NCBI GenBank assembly: GCA_020859945.1
Contig: JAJBVG010000026.1
Location: forward strand, 1-61,842
From: Clostridiales bacterium
Lineage (GTDB): Bacteria > Bacillota > Clostridia > Oscillospirales > Oscillospiraceae
Length of the DNA: 61,842 bases
Reading direction: 5' to 3'
Below, piece after piece: positions 50,141-58,800 of this stretch (its first letter is position 1; every line of letters starts with the position of its first letter). A program made the translations under genes and the position numbers. The notes under the pieces were generated by a model, which ran no database searches, was not told the origin of the DNA, and was given only the letters and a program-made list of their open reading frames with translations.

Positions 50141-51289
50141 ATGAGCAAGAAAAAGCAAAAACAGCTGACCATTATGGTGGTCATCGTGGCGGCACTGGCG
50201 GCCATCCTGGTGGTGGCTATCCAGCTGAACAACTGGAACACCGCCCGCCAGGAGGCGGCGGAGGACGCCGCCATCCCCCGTGTGCTGACCCTGGACGACG
50301 TCACCGGCGTCACCTTTGTCAACGGGGACTCCAGCCTGGAATTTCTGCTGAACGACGACGACGAGTGGTATTGGGCCGACGACGAGGACTTCCTGCTGGA
50401 CGACACCGCCGTGGCGACCGTGGCGGGGTTGGCGGAGGACTTCCAGGCCAACGCCTCCTTTGAAATCGTGGACGATCTTTCCGCCTACGGTCTGGAGGAC
50501 CCCGACCTGTCAGTCATCTACACCACCGAGGACGGGGACACCTACACCCTCCTGGTGGGCGGCACCACCGGCGATTACTATTACGCCATGCTGGAGGACG
50601 GCGACACCATTTACACCATTGAGGACACCCTGGCCACCAACCTGGGCTATGACCTCTACTATATGGCGGACCTGGCGGACTACCCCACCCTCAGCAGCGA
50701 CATCATTCAGGACGTGACCCTGACCAGTGGCGACAGCGAAATCACCTTTACCATTGGCGAGGTCGAGGTGGAAGTGTCCGACGATGAGGACGAGGACGCG
50801 GACTCCTCCGCCGAGAGTGATTCCTCCGCCGAGAGCGACGCCTCTTCCTCCTCCAGCGAACCGGAGACGGAAATCGAGTACCACTGGTTCCTGGACGGCG
50901 AGGACGTGACCGACCAGAGCCAGATCACCTCCCTGAACACCGAGGTGGACTCCATCTCCATGTACAGCCTGGCCGCCTTCAAGCCCACCGATGAGGCGCT
51001 GGAGGTCTACGGCCTGACCGAACCCACCATGACCCTCACCGTGCGCTATACCGATGAGGACGACGACGGCGACGCGATCACCGTCACCTCCGTCCTGACC
51101 GTGGGCGGATACAACGAGGACGAGGACGCCTACTATTGCACCCTGGACACCAATCCCAACGAGGTCTATCTCATCTCCGCCAGCGGCATTGAAACCTCTC
51201 TGGAGCTGGCCGCCAACGGCCTGACCTACGACAGCGAGGACGCGGACGCGGAAGATACCGACGCGGATACCTCTACCGACAGCGAATAA
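50141..51289 (+). CDS. DUF4340 domain-containing protein
   Basis: A 382-residue protein anchored by one N-terminal helix (LTIMVVIVAALAAILVVAIQL). Repeated DUF4340 units follow (VTFVNGDSSLEFLLNDDDEWYW, LSAYGLEDPDLSVIYTTEDGDTYTL, YGLTEPTMTLTVRY). An acidic Asp/Ser/Ala insertion (about 215-245) and a similar tail are present. DUF4340 genes regularly follow gldG-like genes. It is 13 nt downstream and is the last gene of the operon. Confidence 0.9.
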   Translation: MSKKKQKQLTIMVVIVAALAAILVVAIQLNNWNTARQEAAEDAAIPRVLTLDDVTGVTFVNGDSSLEFLLNDDDEWYWADDEDFLLDDTAVATVAGLAEDFQANASFEIVDDLSAYGLEDPDLSVIYTTEDGDTYTLLVGGTTGDYYYAMLEDGDTIYTIEDTLATNLGYDLYYMADLADYPTLSSDIIQDVTLTSGDSEITFTIGEVEVEVSDDEDEDADSSAESDSSAESDASSSSSEPETEIEYHWFLDGEDVTDQSQITSLNTEVDSISMYSLAAFKPTDEALEVYGLTEPTMTLTVRYTDEDDDGDAITVTSVLTVGGYNEDEDAYYCTLDTNPNEVYLISASGIETSLELAANGLTYDSEDADAEDTDADTSTDSE

Positions 51290-51316
51290 CTCACATTTTG
51301 ATACCCTCCTAAACGA

Positions 51317-51348
51317 AAACCCTCGAACCTTAGTGTTCGGGGGTTTTT
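51317..51348 (+). terminator. Terminator of the Gld-like operon
   Basis: AAACCCTCGAAC / GTTCGGGGGTTT followed by TTG. Confidence 0.8.
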
Positions 51349-51427
51349 GTCGGGTTTGGGGTGCAAAAGGGCAGTCATTTTGCGTTCGTTTTACGTCCTG
51401 AAACACACAGTCCTTCCATGATAACAC

Positions 51428-51465
51428 AGCGGTCAGGGAACGGTGTACACCATCTCCTGACCGCT
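51428..51465. promoter_or_regulatory. Nested palindromes upstream of the sigma factor gene
   Basis: A 10-bp outer dyad AGCGGTCAGG / CCTGACCGCT encloses the perfect palindrome GGTGTACACC (51442-51451). It could be a regulator site or a cruciform. It lies 20 nt before the -35 box. Confidence 0.4.
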
Positions 51466-51486
51466 GACCGTTTACGCACATCCATA

Positions 51487-51515
51487 TTGAACAGGCACTT
51501 TAGGAAGGATATAAT
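51487..51515 (+). promoter_or_regulatory. Sigma factor gene promoter
   Basis: TTGAAC, 17 nt, TATAAT. This is a vegetative-type promoter, not an ECF-type GTC/AAC promoter, so simple autoregulation by the encoded sigma is not evident. Confidence 0.7.
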
Positions 51516-51517
51516 GA

Positions 51518-51562
51518 GTGACACATCGGGATTTCCCATAAAATTTTCCGCCGGTGTGTCAC
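51518..51562. promoter_or_regulatory. Dyad at the transcription start of the sigma operon
   Basis: GTGACACATCGG / CCGGTGTGTCAC, 12-bp arms with one wobble, starting at the predicted +1. Operator or 5' mRNA hairpin. Confidence 0.5.
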
Positions 51563-51621
51563 ATTTTGCGGCACTGAATTGTTTTTATGAAGAGAGGACC
51601 CAGGAGAGGAGGCGAGACGGG

Positions 51622-52092
51622 ATGGACTATGAGGAGGCCGTCCGGCAGAATCTGGACATTGTCTACCGGGCGGCGCTGGCCTGCTGCAAAAATCCGGCGG
51701 ATGCCGAGGACGTGGTGCAGGCCACCTTTGAAAAGCTGCTGCGCTCGAACACCGTTTTCGTCAACGATGACCACTTGCGCCGCTGGCTGGTGCGGGTGGC
51801 GGTGAACGAGGGACGGAACCTGTGGAAGTCCTTCTGGCGGCGGAATGGCTCCTCCCTGGAGGAGCTGGGCATGGAACCATCCGCCCCGGAGGTGCGGCAA
51901 CCGGCACTGCTGGAGGAAGTGCTGGCCCTGCCGGTGCAGTACCGCACGGTACTCCACCTGTACTACTATGAGGGCTACAGCACCAGGGAGATCGCCCATC
52001 TCCTACACCTGACAGAGGCCAACGTGCGCACTCGGCTGAAGCGGGGGCGGGATCGGCTGCGGCAGCAGCTGGAAAAGGAGGAATTGGAATGA
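51622..52092 (+). CDS. ECF-type RNA polymerase sigma factor
   Basis: A 156-residue sigma-70 family factor with region 2 (DIVYRAALACCKNPADAEDVVQATFEKLL) and region 4 (LPVQYRTVLHLYYYEGYSTREIAHLLHLTEANVRTRLKRGRDRL in outline, helix-turn-helix near STREIAHLLHLTEANV). Regions 1 and 3 are absent, as in ECF sigmas. GAGGAGG lies upstream of the ATG. It overlaps the next gene by 4 nt (ATGA), whose product is a membrane protein likely to act as its anti-sigma partner. Confidence 0.9.
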   Translation: MDYEEAVRQNLDIVYRAALACCKNPADAEDVVQATFEKLLRSNTVFVNDDHLRRWLVRVAVNEGRNLWKSFWRRNGSSLEELGMEPSAPEVRQPALLEEVLALPVQYRTVLHLYYYEGYSTREIAHLLHLTEANVRTRLKRGRDRLRQQLEKEELE

Positions 52093-53060
52093 ACGATTAT
52101 TTGCAGGAACAGTACCGGGCAGCGATGGACACGGTACACGCTACGGCAGAACTGGAGACACGGGTGCGGAGTCTGAGCCGCCATCACCGCCGGAAACCAT
52201 CCGGTTGGGTGCGAAAGGCCGTCAGCGGGGCGGCAGCGGCAGTATTGGTGTTGACATTCACCAATGCTGCGGCCTACGCCGCCACCGGCAGCGCCTGGGT
52301 GGAGGGCCTGGTGCAGACCGTCCTCACCTTCCACAGCGGCGAGGAGGAGACCCAAACGGCGGCGGCGCAGGAGGAAGCCAGGCTCGACCTGTCCTCCCAA
52401 TGGGTCACAGAGGGCGACGGGTCAGACGCCATCGACTGGAGCACGCCGGAGGGTGTGTCCGAACTCCAGTCTCTGGTGGCGGAGCAGTTCGATTGCTCAG
52501 ACAGCGCATATACCTGTCTGCTGGACGAGACCGGAACCGGAGAGGACGGCTGGCTCCGCCAGGTAGTGCGATATTCCTCGGACGCCCTCTATACCCACTA
52601 TGAGCAGAGCTACCTGGGGGACGACGCCGCTGCCCTGGCCTCTCTGCTGCCCTGGGGCGGTGATTGGGACTTTTCCTGGGTGGGGGAGCATTATACCGCC
52701 GTTCCGTCCTGCGGCTGGCTGGGGCTGGACTATACCGATTCTATGGACGAGCCAATCACCGCTGCATACTTGACCGGTTATTATGTCAGCGAGGACAGCG
52801 GACTGCTCCAGCTCTGGTACGCTTACGACAGCGGCGGGGACGTGTGGGCGGATCATGTGAACACGGAGGAGCTGGACTTCCACGAAACCTACACGACCGC
52901 CGACGGCGTGACCCTGACCTTCCTAGGGCGGGACGAACGGATTTTGGGCGAACTGTCCCTGGAGGGAATGACCCTCTATCTATTCGGGTCGAACCTGACC
53001 CTGGAGGAGATGAAGGAGGTCGCCGACCACATGGATCTGGCCGCTCTGTCGGAGGGCTGA
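52089..53060 (+). CDS. Putative membrane anti-sigma factor
   Basis: A 323-residue protein with a charged N-terminal cytoplasmic part (about 1-43), one membrane helix (about 44-66, AVSGAAAAVLVLTFTNAAAYA) and a large outside domain rich in Trp, Tyr and acidic residues. The place directly after an ECF sigma gene with overlapping start/stop, and this topology, are those of anti-sigma factors in Clostridia. No zinc motif is seen. The outside domain would be the sensor; I do not recognise it. Confidence 0.7.
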   Translation: MNDYLQEQYRAAMDTVHATAELETRVRSLSRHHRRKPSGWVRKAVSGAAAAVLVLTFTNAAAYAATGSAWVEGLVQTVLTFHSGEEETQTAAAQEEARLDLSSQWVTEGDGSDAIDWSTPEGVSELQSLVAEQFDCSDSAYTCLLDETGTGEDGWLRQVVRYSSDALYTHYEQSYLGDDAAALASLLPWGGDWDFSWVGEHYTAVPSCGWLGLDYTDSMDEPITAAYLTGYYVSEDSGLLQLWYAYDSGGDVWADHVNTEELDFHETYTTADGVTLTFLGRDERILGELSLEGMTLYLFGSNLTLEEMKEVADHMDLAALSEG

Positions 53061-53130
53061 TTGAGAAATTGTTATGCAGCGCTCCCCTCTCCGATTTGGG
53101 AATGAGTTTCGCTGCCAAAAGCGCAAAAAA

Positions 53131-53156
53131 GGGCGGCCCGCCGAAGCGGACCGCCC
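53131..53156 (-). terminator. Thiolase terminator
   Basis: The stem GGGCGG-CCGC / GCGG-CCGCCC is followed by six T on the minus strand. Confidence 0.85.
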
Positions 53157-53194
53157 AAAATCATGCGTTAATGATACGTTTTACCGGTTTAATC

Positions 53195-54454
53195 TCAGCA
53201 CTTCTCGAAGATGGTAGCCACGCCCTGGCCGCCGCCGATGCAGAGGGTCGCCAAGCCCTTCTTGGCCTCGGGACGCTTCTCCATCTCGTGGAGCAGGGTG
53301 ACGATGATACGAGCGCCGGACGCGCCCACGGGATGACCCAGCGCCAGAGCGCCGCCGTTGACGTTGACCTTGCTCATGTCGAAGTGCAGCTCGCGGGCCA
53401 CGGCGATGGACTGAGCGGCGAAGGCTTCGTTGGCCTCCACCAGGTCGATATCGTCGATGGTCAGGCCAGCCTTGGCCATGGCGTTGCGGGAGGCGGGGAT
53501 GGGGCCGGTGCCCATAATCTTGGGATCGACGCCGCCCTGACCGTAGGAGACCAGCTTAGCCATGGGCTTGAGGCCGTACTTCTCAACGGCTTCGCCAGAG
53601 GCCAGCACGAGGGCGGCAGCGCCGTCGTTGATGCCGGAGGCGTTGCCCGCGGTGACGCGGCCCTGGCCGACGTTCTCAGGCATATCCTTCATCTCGGTGG
53701 ACTCGAAGGTCATCTCGACCTTGTCCAGGGAGCCGTCAGCGGTGGTGGGGAAGCAGGGGCGCAGCTTGCTCAGGGACTCAACGGTGGTACCGGCGCGGGG
53801 GAACTCGTCCACCTTGAAGTCCACGACCTGGCGCTTGACCTTGACGGGGACGGGAACGATCTCGTCGTCGAACTTACCGGCCTTCTGCGCGGCCTCGCAC
53901 TTCTGCTGGGAGGAGGCGGCGAACTCGTCCAGGTCCTGACGGGTGATGCCCCAGATGTCGCAGATATTCTCAGCAGTGGAACCCATGTGATAGTTGTTGA
54001 AAGCGTCCCACAGGCCGTCGTTGACCATGGTATCGACCATCTTGTTGTCGAACATACGGGCGCCCCAACGGGCAGAGGGCAGGGCGTAGGGAGCGCCGGA
54101 CATGACCTCGGTGCCGCCAGCTACGACGATGTCGGCGTCGCCGGCTTTGATGGCGCGGGCGCCCTCGATGACGGACTTCATGCCGGAGCCGCAGACCATA
54201 CCCACGGTGTAGGAGGGGATGGACAGGGGCAGACCAGCCTTGACGCTGACCTGGCGGGCCACGTTCTGGCCCTGGGCGGCGGTGAGGATGCAGCCGAACA
54301 TCAGCTCGTCCACGTTCTCCACGGCGACACCGGCGCGGTTCAGGGCTTCCTTGACCACGATGGCGCCCAGCTCAGCGGGGGTCTTGTCCTTCAGGGAGCC
54401 GCCGAATTTGCCCAGAGCGGTACGGCAGCAGTTGACTACATAGACATCTTTCAT
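53195..54454 (-). CDS. Acetyl-CoA C-acetyltransferase (thiolase)
   Basis: A 419-residue thiolase that joins two acetyl-CoA to acetoacetyl-CoA (first step toward butyrate) or works in reverse. The acylated Cys is in VGMVCGSGMKS, the His in GGALALGHPVGASGAR and the second Cys in LCIGGGQG. It is about 25 residues longer than the usual 392 because of an insertion (LDKVEMTFESTEMKDMPENV, near 247-267) before VTAGNASGINDGAA. No other butyrate genes are adjacent. It has its own promoter and terminator. Confidence 0.93.
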   Translation of the reverse strand: MKDVYVVNCCRTALGKFGGSLKDKTPAELGAIVVKEALNRAGVAVENVDELMFGCILTAAQGQNVARQVSVKAGLPLSIPSYTVGMVCGSGMKSVIEGARAIKAGDADIVVAGGTEVMSGAPYALPSARWGARMFDNKMVDTMVNDGLWDAFNNYHMGSTAENICDIWGITRQDLDEFAASSQQKCEAAQKAGKFDDEIVPVPVKVKRQVVDFKVDEFPRAGTTVESLSKLRPCFPTTADGSLDKVEMTFESTEMKDMPENVGQGRVTAGNASGINDGAAALVLASGEAVEKYGLKPMAKLVSYGQGGVDPKIMGTGPIPASRNAMAKAGLTIDDIDLVEANEAFAAQSIAVARELHFDMSKVNVNGGALALGHPVGASGARIIVTLLHEMEKRPEAKKGLATLCIGGGQGVATIFEKC

Positions 54455-54544
54455 TGAAATTGGCCTCCTGAAAAATATAATGATGAATTGGGGGTACTGT
54501 GAAAGAGCGGACAGTGAAATGATTGTGTTTTTTTTAACAATGTT

Positions 54545-54573
54545 ATTATACGGCTCTTTGCACCAAATGTCAA
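54545..54573 (-). promoter_or_regulatory. Thiolase promoter
   Basis: Perfect TTGACA, 17 nt, TATAAT on the minus strand, with a leader of about 85 nt. Confidence 0.85.
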
Positions 54574-54720
54574 CCGTTCCTGCCGCTTCTAACGGTCAGT
54601 TTTCCACAAAGTTTTGCCCTCTTTTCCGTCAAAACCACCAGAAGGCGGAGGGAGAACCCCCTCCGTTGTAAGGCCGCTCTTTTTCCCGGCGTATGTGCAG
54701 GGGCGGCCCCCAAACACCAA

Positions 54721-54751
54721 ACCCCCGCCGCCCTTTCAGGCGGCGGGGGGA
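54721..54751 (-). terminator. Terminator after the ABC permease gene
   Basis: The stem CCCCCGCCGCC / GGCGGCGGGGG is followed on the minus strand by a TTTGGTGTTTG tract. The rest of 54574-54720 holds only a small GGAGGG/CCCTCC hairpin. Confidence 0.65.
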
Positions 54752-54790
54752 AAATCGAAGTAAGAAGTGAACGATGTGTGATTTCCGTGC

Positions 54791-57016
54791 TTATCCCACG
54801 GCGCTGCCATCCGCCGTGTCAAAGGCGGTGACTACCACGTCGCCTTCGTCGGTGCTGGCGTCGGCGGCGACGCTGTCCGCCGGGTCGGTCTCGCCCTCGG
54901 CGGGAAGGTCGGATTCGACGCCTGCGGCGGCGGCGTACTCCCCATCCTCATCGTACCAGTAGTACTCGCCGTTGGCCTCGGTCAGCTCTTCCATCAGAGC
55001 GCGGGTCTTTACGCAGCACTCCGGCACGCTGAAGCCGTAGCTGTACACCTCGGCGGTGGCGGCGTCCGCTTCGCCTAGCAACCGCACCAGCAGGGCCTGC
55101 TGCTCTGCGTTCAGGTCGGCGTACTTCAGGTCGTTCATGGAGATGTAGTAGCTCCGCTCCCCGGCCAGGGACTCCAACTCCTCGTAGTCCTCGTCATATT
55201 CGGAGTCGGTCTCGATGATGTATTCGTCCCGGCCCTCGTCATAGGAGAAGTCGGCGCTGTTCAGCTCCTCCAGGAAGGTGCTCCAGACCTGCTCCTTCTG
55301 CTCGTCGGTCAGCTCGTAGTTGCTGGCGTCGTAGTCGTACTCGCTGGTGTACTGGGAGACGTAAACGCCGTTGAGGTCGTCCGCTTTCATGGAATAGAAG
55401 GTGTCGTAGAGCTGATAGGTGTCGCACTTCTGCACAGCGGCGATGCAGGAGAAGATGTTCTCGTCGTCCTCGTACAGCGGCACATAGTAGGCGCGCTTCA
55501 AAGTGCTGCCGTTGGCCAGGGTGTAAGTGACCTCGATGGGGACTGTGCTATACTGGCTGACGCCGTCCCCATAAGGCAGGTAGGGGCCGGGGTACTTCTC
55601 CAAAACCGCCTGGTGCAGGGCCAAGACCGTGCTCTGCTCGGCGGCGTCTGTGAACTCCACGTTGAAATAGCCCCAGTTGTAGTCGCCATAGGTGACATCC
55701 AGCGCGCCCACGCCATGAGCGGCCAGGTAACACTCCTTGGAGGTGTCCCCCGCCATGTCGGGCAGTGAGAAGCTGACGCTGACCACGTTGTCCAGGTCGG
55801 GGATGCGGGTCACATAGCCCAGGCCGCCGGTGTACAGGCAATAGAGGAAGCCCACGCAGGCCACCAGCGTCAGCAGGTAGGCCGGGACCGCCCGCCAGAA
55901 CTTGCGGAAGCCTCTGGCCCAAATCAGCTGAATGATGGTGTACGTCCCCAGGGACCCCACCAGCACGCTGATGAAGTAGACCTGGTTGCTGTTGGTCATG
56001 TCGCCCAGGATGTCGGCCAGGCCCAGCCCCACGGCCACGGACAGCAGGAACCGCACCGCGCCCCGCAGCACCGGCGCACAGAAGCTGTTCTCGGCGTGTT
56101 CGCTCTTGCGGCGGCCATAGTACCACACCGTCACCAGCAGCAGCGCCACGGTGAAGAGGACCCACCACAGGATGCTCCAAATGCCCAGCCCCGGCAGGTC
56201 GGCGGTGATGGATGACCCATCGGCGTAATACATTCCGGTCAAAATAGTATAATTGGTACTGAACAGTTGATAAAACGCGCCAAACGGACACAGGGCGGTA
56301 TAAAATGCGTCTGGAATCACCGACACATAGCCCGGCAGGAACTGATTCATGGTGGCGTTGAGTACGTCCCACAGCAGGGGCCAGCCCACGGCGGTGGCGG
56401 TCAGGGAGACCGCCGCGTCCAGCAGGGTCCCGGCAGTCACCAGGAAGAACAGCATAAAGGTCAGGCAGGCGAAGGTCATCAGCGCGCAGCAGCCGAAGAG
56501 CGCCCACAGGGAGAGGGCCGCATTGGGCAGAGGCACGTTGTAGGCCCGGCAGACCACCTGGCACAGGCCAAAGCCAATGGCCAGCGGGACGATGGAGGTC
56601 AACAGCCCTACCACGTAGCCTCCCAGCAGCAGGGGCCGCCGCCGGACGGGAAGGGCGTGGAACAAATCCACGCTGCGGCGGGTGTGCATATAGCCGAAGC
56701 TGTTGCAGCAGTAGACCACCAGGTAGAGCATCAGCACCAGGAACACGCCGGTGCGCAGGAAGGCCAGCAGGTTATAATAGACCGTCTGCCCGTAGAGCTG
56801 GGCCACCGACTCGGCGGTATAGCCCTCCCAGTTGGTCATGTCGGTGTAATACGCCTGGTTGCCCAAAATGGTGCTCAGGGTGACGATGGGCATGGAGAGG
56901 ATGGTCCACAGGCCGAAAAACACGGAAAATACCCGGTTGTTGCGCAGCTGCCACCAGAACACCCGGCGGAACGCGCCGTTTTTGCGTTCGTCACGAGAGG
57001 ATCTTGTCGAGGTCAT
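54791..57016 (-). CDS. ABC transporter permease (YtrC-like)
   Basis: A 741-residue membrane protein with 10 or more hydrophobic segments in the first 430 residues, including FGYMHTRRSVDLFHALPVRRRPLLLG (substrate-neutral loop). A large outside domain of about 270 acidic residues and a Glu/Ala/Asp/Thr tail follow. The start lies 26 nt inside the end of the ATPase gene, showing tight coupling. With GntR and the ATPase upstream it forms a YtrABC-like unit, a type often induced by cell-wall antibiotics in Bacillus; that response is not shown here. Confidence 0.85.
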   Translation of the reverse strand: MTSTRSSRDERKNGAFRRVFWWQLRNNRVFSVFFGLWTILSMPIVTLSTILGNQAYYTDMTNWEGYTAESVAQLYGQTVYYNLLAFLRTGVFLVLMLYLVVYCCNSFGYMHTRRSVDLFHALPVRRRPLLLGGYVVGLLTSIVPLAIGFGLCQVVCRAYNVPLPNAALSLWALFGCCALMTFACLTFMLFFLVTAGTLLDAAVSLTATAVGWPLLWDVLNATMNQFLPGYVSVIPDAFYTALCPFGAFYQLFSTNYTILTGMYYADGSSITADLPGLGIWSILWWVLFTVALLLVTVWYYGRRKSEHAENSFCAPVLRGAVRFLLSVAVGLGLADILGDMTNSNQVYFISVLVGSLGTYTIIQLIWARGFRKFWRAVPAYLLTLVACVGFLYCLYTGGLGYVTRIPDLDNVVSVSFSLPDMAGDTSKECYLAAHGVGALDVTYGDYNWGYFNVEFTDAAEQSTVLALHQAVLEKYPGPYLPYGDGVSQYSTVPIEVTYTLANGSTLKRAYYVPLYEDDENIFSCIAAVQKCDTYQLYDTFYSMKADDLNGVYVSQYTSEYDYDASNYELTDEQKEQVWSTFLEELNSADFSYDEGRDEYIIETDSEYDEDYEELESLAGERSYYISMNDLKYADLNAEQQALLVRLLGEADAATAEVYSYGFSVPECCVKTRALMEELTEANGEYYWYDEDGEYAAAAGVESDLPAEGETDPADSVAADASTDEGDVVVTAFDTADGSAVG

Positions 57017-57902
57017 AACCTACCGCCTCCATTTCACTGATAAATACCTCCTCCAGGGAGAGGGGGAGGGTCTCGGAAAAGACCGGGTGCAGCTCGGAGA
57101 GAACCTGCTCCACCGTCTCCTCGTCCTTCCGGGCCACCAGGCTGATCATGGAGCCGCTGGTGTCCAGCTTGACAATGTTCAGCTGCTCCCGCAGCCACTG
57201 GAGCTGCTGCTGCTCCAGCGGGGGCTGGAACACCGCCTGGGCCTTGTGGATGCCCAGCTTGAGGGTGTCCAGCTCCTGCTCAAAGACCACGCCGCCCTGG
57301 TGGATGAGGCCCACGTGGTCGCAGAAGTCCTCCAGCTCCCGCAGGTTGTGGGAGGCGATGACCACGGTCATGTTCCGCTCGGCCACCTGGTCGGAGACGA
57401 TGCGCTTGAGCAGCTGGCGCATGACCGGGTCCAGCCCGTCAAAGACTTCGTCCAGCAGCAGATATTTGGGCTGGGCGGCCAGGGCGCAGATGAGAGCGGC
57501 CTGGCGCTGCATTCCTTTCGACATGTTGTGGAGCTTCATCTTCTGGTTCAGCCCGAACAGGCTGCACAGCCGCTGGAACTCGTCCTTGCTCCAGCCGGAG
57601 TAGACCCGGCGGTACAGGTCGGCCATGGTGCGCAGGCTGGCCTGGGGCAGGTAATAGGGGAAGTCCGGTACGAACACCACCTGGTCCTTGACCCTGGGGT
57701 TTTCGTAGGGGGTCTCCCCGTCGATGCGGATCTCGCCGCCGTCGGCGGCGTAGACCCCGCACAGGCTGCGCAGCAGGGTGGATTTACCCGCCCCGTTGCT
57801 GCCCACCAGACCGAAGATACACCCCTCCTGGATTTGGAAGGAAATTTGATTCAGCGCTACCACGTTGTCGAATCGCTTGGTGTAATCCAAAATTTCGATC
57901 AT
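56991..57902 (-). CDS. ABC transporter ATP-binding protein (YtrB-like)
   Basis: A 303-residue ATPase: Walker A GSNGAGKSTLL, signature MSKGMQRQ (an unusual variant of LSGGQ found in this group), Walker B YLLLDEVFDGLD, H-loop ASHNLRE. The start overlaps the GntR stop by 4 nt, and the 3' end overlaps the permease start by 26 nt. Confidence 0.9.
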   Translation of the reverse strand: MIEILDYTKRFDNVVALNQISFQIQEGCIFGLVGSNGAGKSTLLRSLCGVYAADGGEIRIDGETPYENPRVKDQVVFVPDFPYYLPQASLRTMADLYRRVYSGWSKDEFQRLCSLFGLNQKMKLHNMSKGMQRQAALICALAAQPKYLLLDEVFDGLDPVMRQLLKRIVSDQVAERNMTVVIASHNLRELEDFCDHVGLIHQGGVVFEQELDTLKLGIHKAQAVFQPPLEQQQLQWLREQLNIVKLDTSGSMISLVARKDEETVEQVLSELHPVFSETLPLSLEEVFISEMEAVGYDLDKILS

Positions 57903-58285
57903 AAGGCGTCCTCCTCTTTCTTCTTTTGCAGGTACTCGGCGCAGAAGTCCGCCACCTCCTCCACGGTCAGGCCCCGGTCCAGGGCCTCCTGCAAGGCGAC
58001 GCCCAGGGTCTTTTTGGTTCTGAGCCGGAGCTGCTCCTGGGCGTTGTTTTCGCTGGACAGGAAGGAGCCCTTGCCGGGGACGGTCTCCAGCACGCCCTGG
58101 CTCTCCAGAATGCGGTAAGCCTTTTGCACCGTGTTGGGGTTGATGCCCAGCTCCTGGGCCAGGCTCCGCACGGAGGGAAGCTGCTCGCCGGGCTCCAGCC
58201 CGCCGCAGGCCGCCAGGCGGATGACGCCGTCGCACAGCTGGTCACAAAGGGGCTTCCTGCTCTTGTAGTTCAATGTTAAAAACAC
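57899..58285 (-). CDS. GntR family regulator (YtrA-like)
   Basis: A 128-residue regulator with an N-terminal winged helix (PLCDQLCDGVIRLAACGGLEPGEQLPSVRSLAQELGINPNTVQKAYRILESQGVL in outline; recognition helix near INPNTVQKAYR) and a short helical C-terminal part, the size of the YtrA subgroup. GTG 58285 has AGAGG 7 nt upstream and gives the standard VFLTLNYKSRKPL start. A second in-frame ATG at 58414, with AAGGAGG just ahead, would add 43 residues. It probably represses its own ABC operon. Confidence 0.88.
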   Translation of the reverse strand: MFLTLNYKSRKPLCDQLCDGVIRLAACGGLEPGEQLPSVRSLAQELGINPNTVQKAYRILESQGVLETVPGKGSFLSSENNAQEQLRLRTKKTLGVALQEALDRGLTVEEVADFCAEYLQKKKEEDAL

Positions 58286-58311
58286 ACGATCACCTCTGTC
58301 GCGCCATAGTG

Positions 58312-58349
58312 GGTGTATGGAGCGGAATAATACGCCTTTATCATACACC
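58312..58349. promoter_or_regulatory. GntR operator candidate
   Basis: GGTGTATG and CATACACC arms separated by 22 nt, one arm overlapping the -10 box of the proximal promoter. Confidence 0.55.
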
Positions 58350-58368
58350 GGAACGGGCCTATAGTCAA
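58340..58368 (-). promoter_or_regulatory. Proximal promoter of the gntR-ABC operon
   Basis: TTGACT, 17 nt, TATGAT on the minus strand. Confidence 0.65.
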
Positions 58369-58461
58369 GGGTTTTTGTGAACTTTTTTGATGAATCGCGT
58401 CTTTTATCCAACATTATACCTCCTTCCGTCAGGTCCGTATTACGACATCTAGTATGTACAT

Positions 58462-58490
58462 AGCATAACACATGCCCGACACCCTGTCAA
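58462..58490 (-). promoter_or_regulatory. Distal promoter of the gntR-ABC operon
   Basis: TTGACA, 17 nt, TATGCT on the minus strand, followed by the palindrome TATGTACATA near 58453-58462. It could drive the longer GntR form. Confidence 0.65.
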
Positions 58491-58592
58491 GGGCGCTGGG
58501 CAATCTGTAATCATTTGTATTTTTTGTTACAATTTTGTTTCCGGTTTCGTTTTGGGTATGCCTCTGAATCGACCTTGTCTGTGATTTCGGTG

Positions 58593-58740
58593 GGAAACCC
58601 CTCCGCCACCGCCTAAAGGCGGCGGCCCTCCTCCCCTTTCAGGGCAGGGAGCGAAGCGGAAGTGCCGCTTGACGGCGGAGGCAAGGGGGTGGTCAGTGAC
58701 CACGCCGCAGTTCTCCGGGGAAAACCTGTACTATGCTGGG
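58593..58740. repeat. Composite dispersed element, upstream copy near chrA
   Basis: About 100 nt nearly identical to 60007-60104 (AAACCCCTCCG, CGCCTAAAGGCGGCGGCCC, CTTTCAGGGCAGGGAGCG, CGCTTGACGGCGGAGGCAAGG), then the inner core GTTCTCCGGGGAAAACCTG. Confidence 0.85.
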
Positions 58741-58760
58741 CAACCGACAGGCGCTGTCCT

Positions 58761-58798
58761 ACTAACCACTAATCACTAACCACTAGCCACTAGCCGTT
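58761..58798. repeat. CTAACCA 7-nt array after the chrA pair
   Basis: CTAACCACTAATCACTAACCAC units, a variant of the CTAACAG array, just beyond the stop of the minus-strand chrA gene. Confidence 0.75.
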
Positions 58799-58800
58799 CC

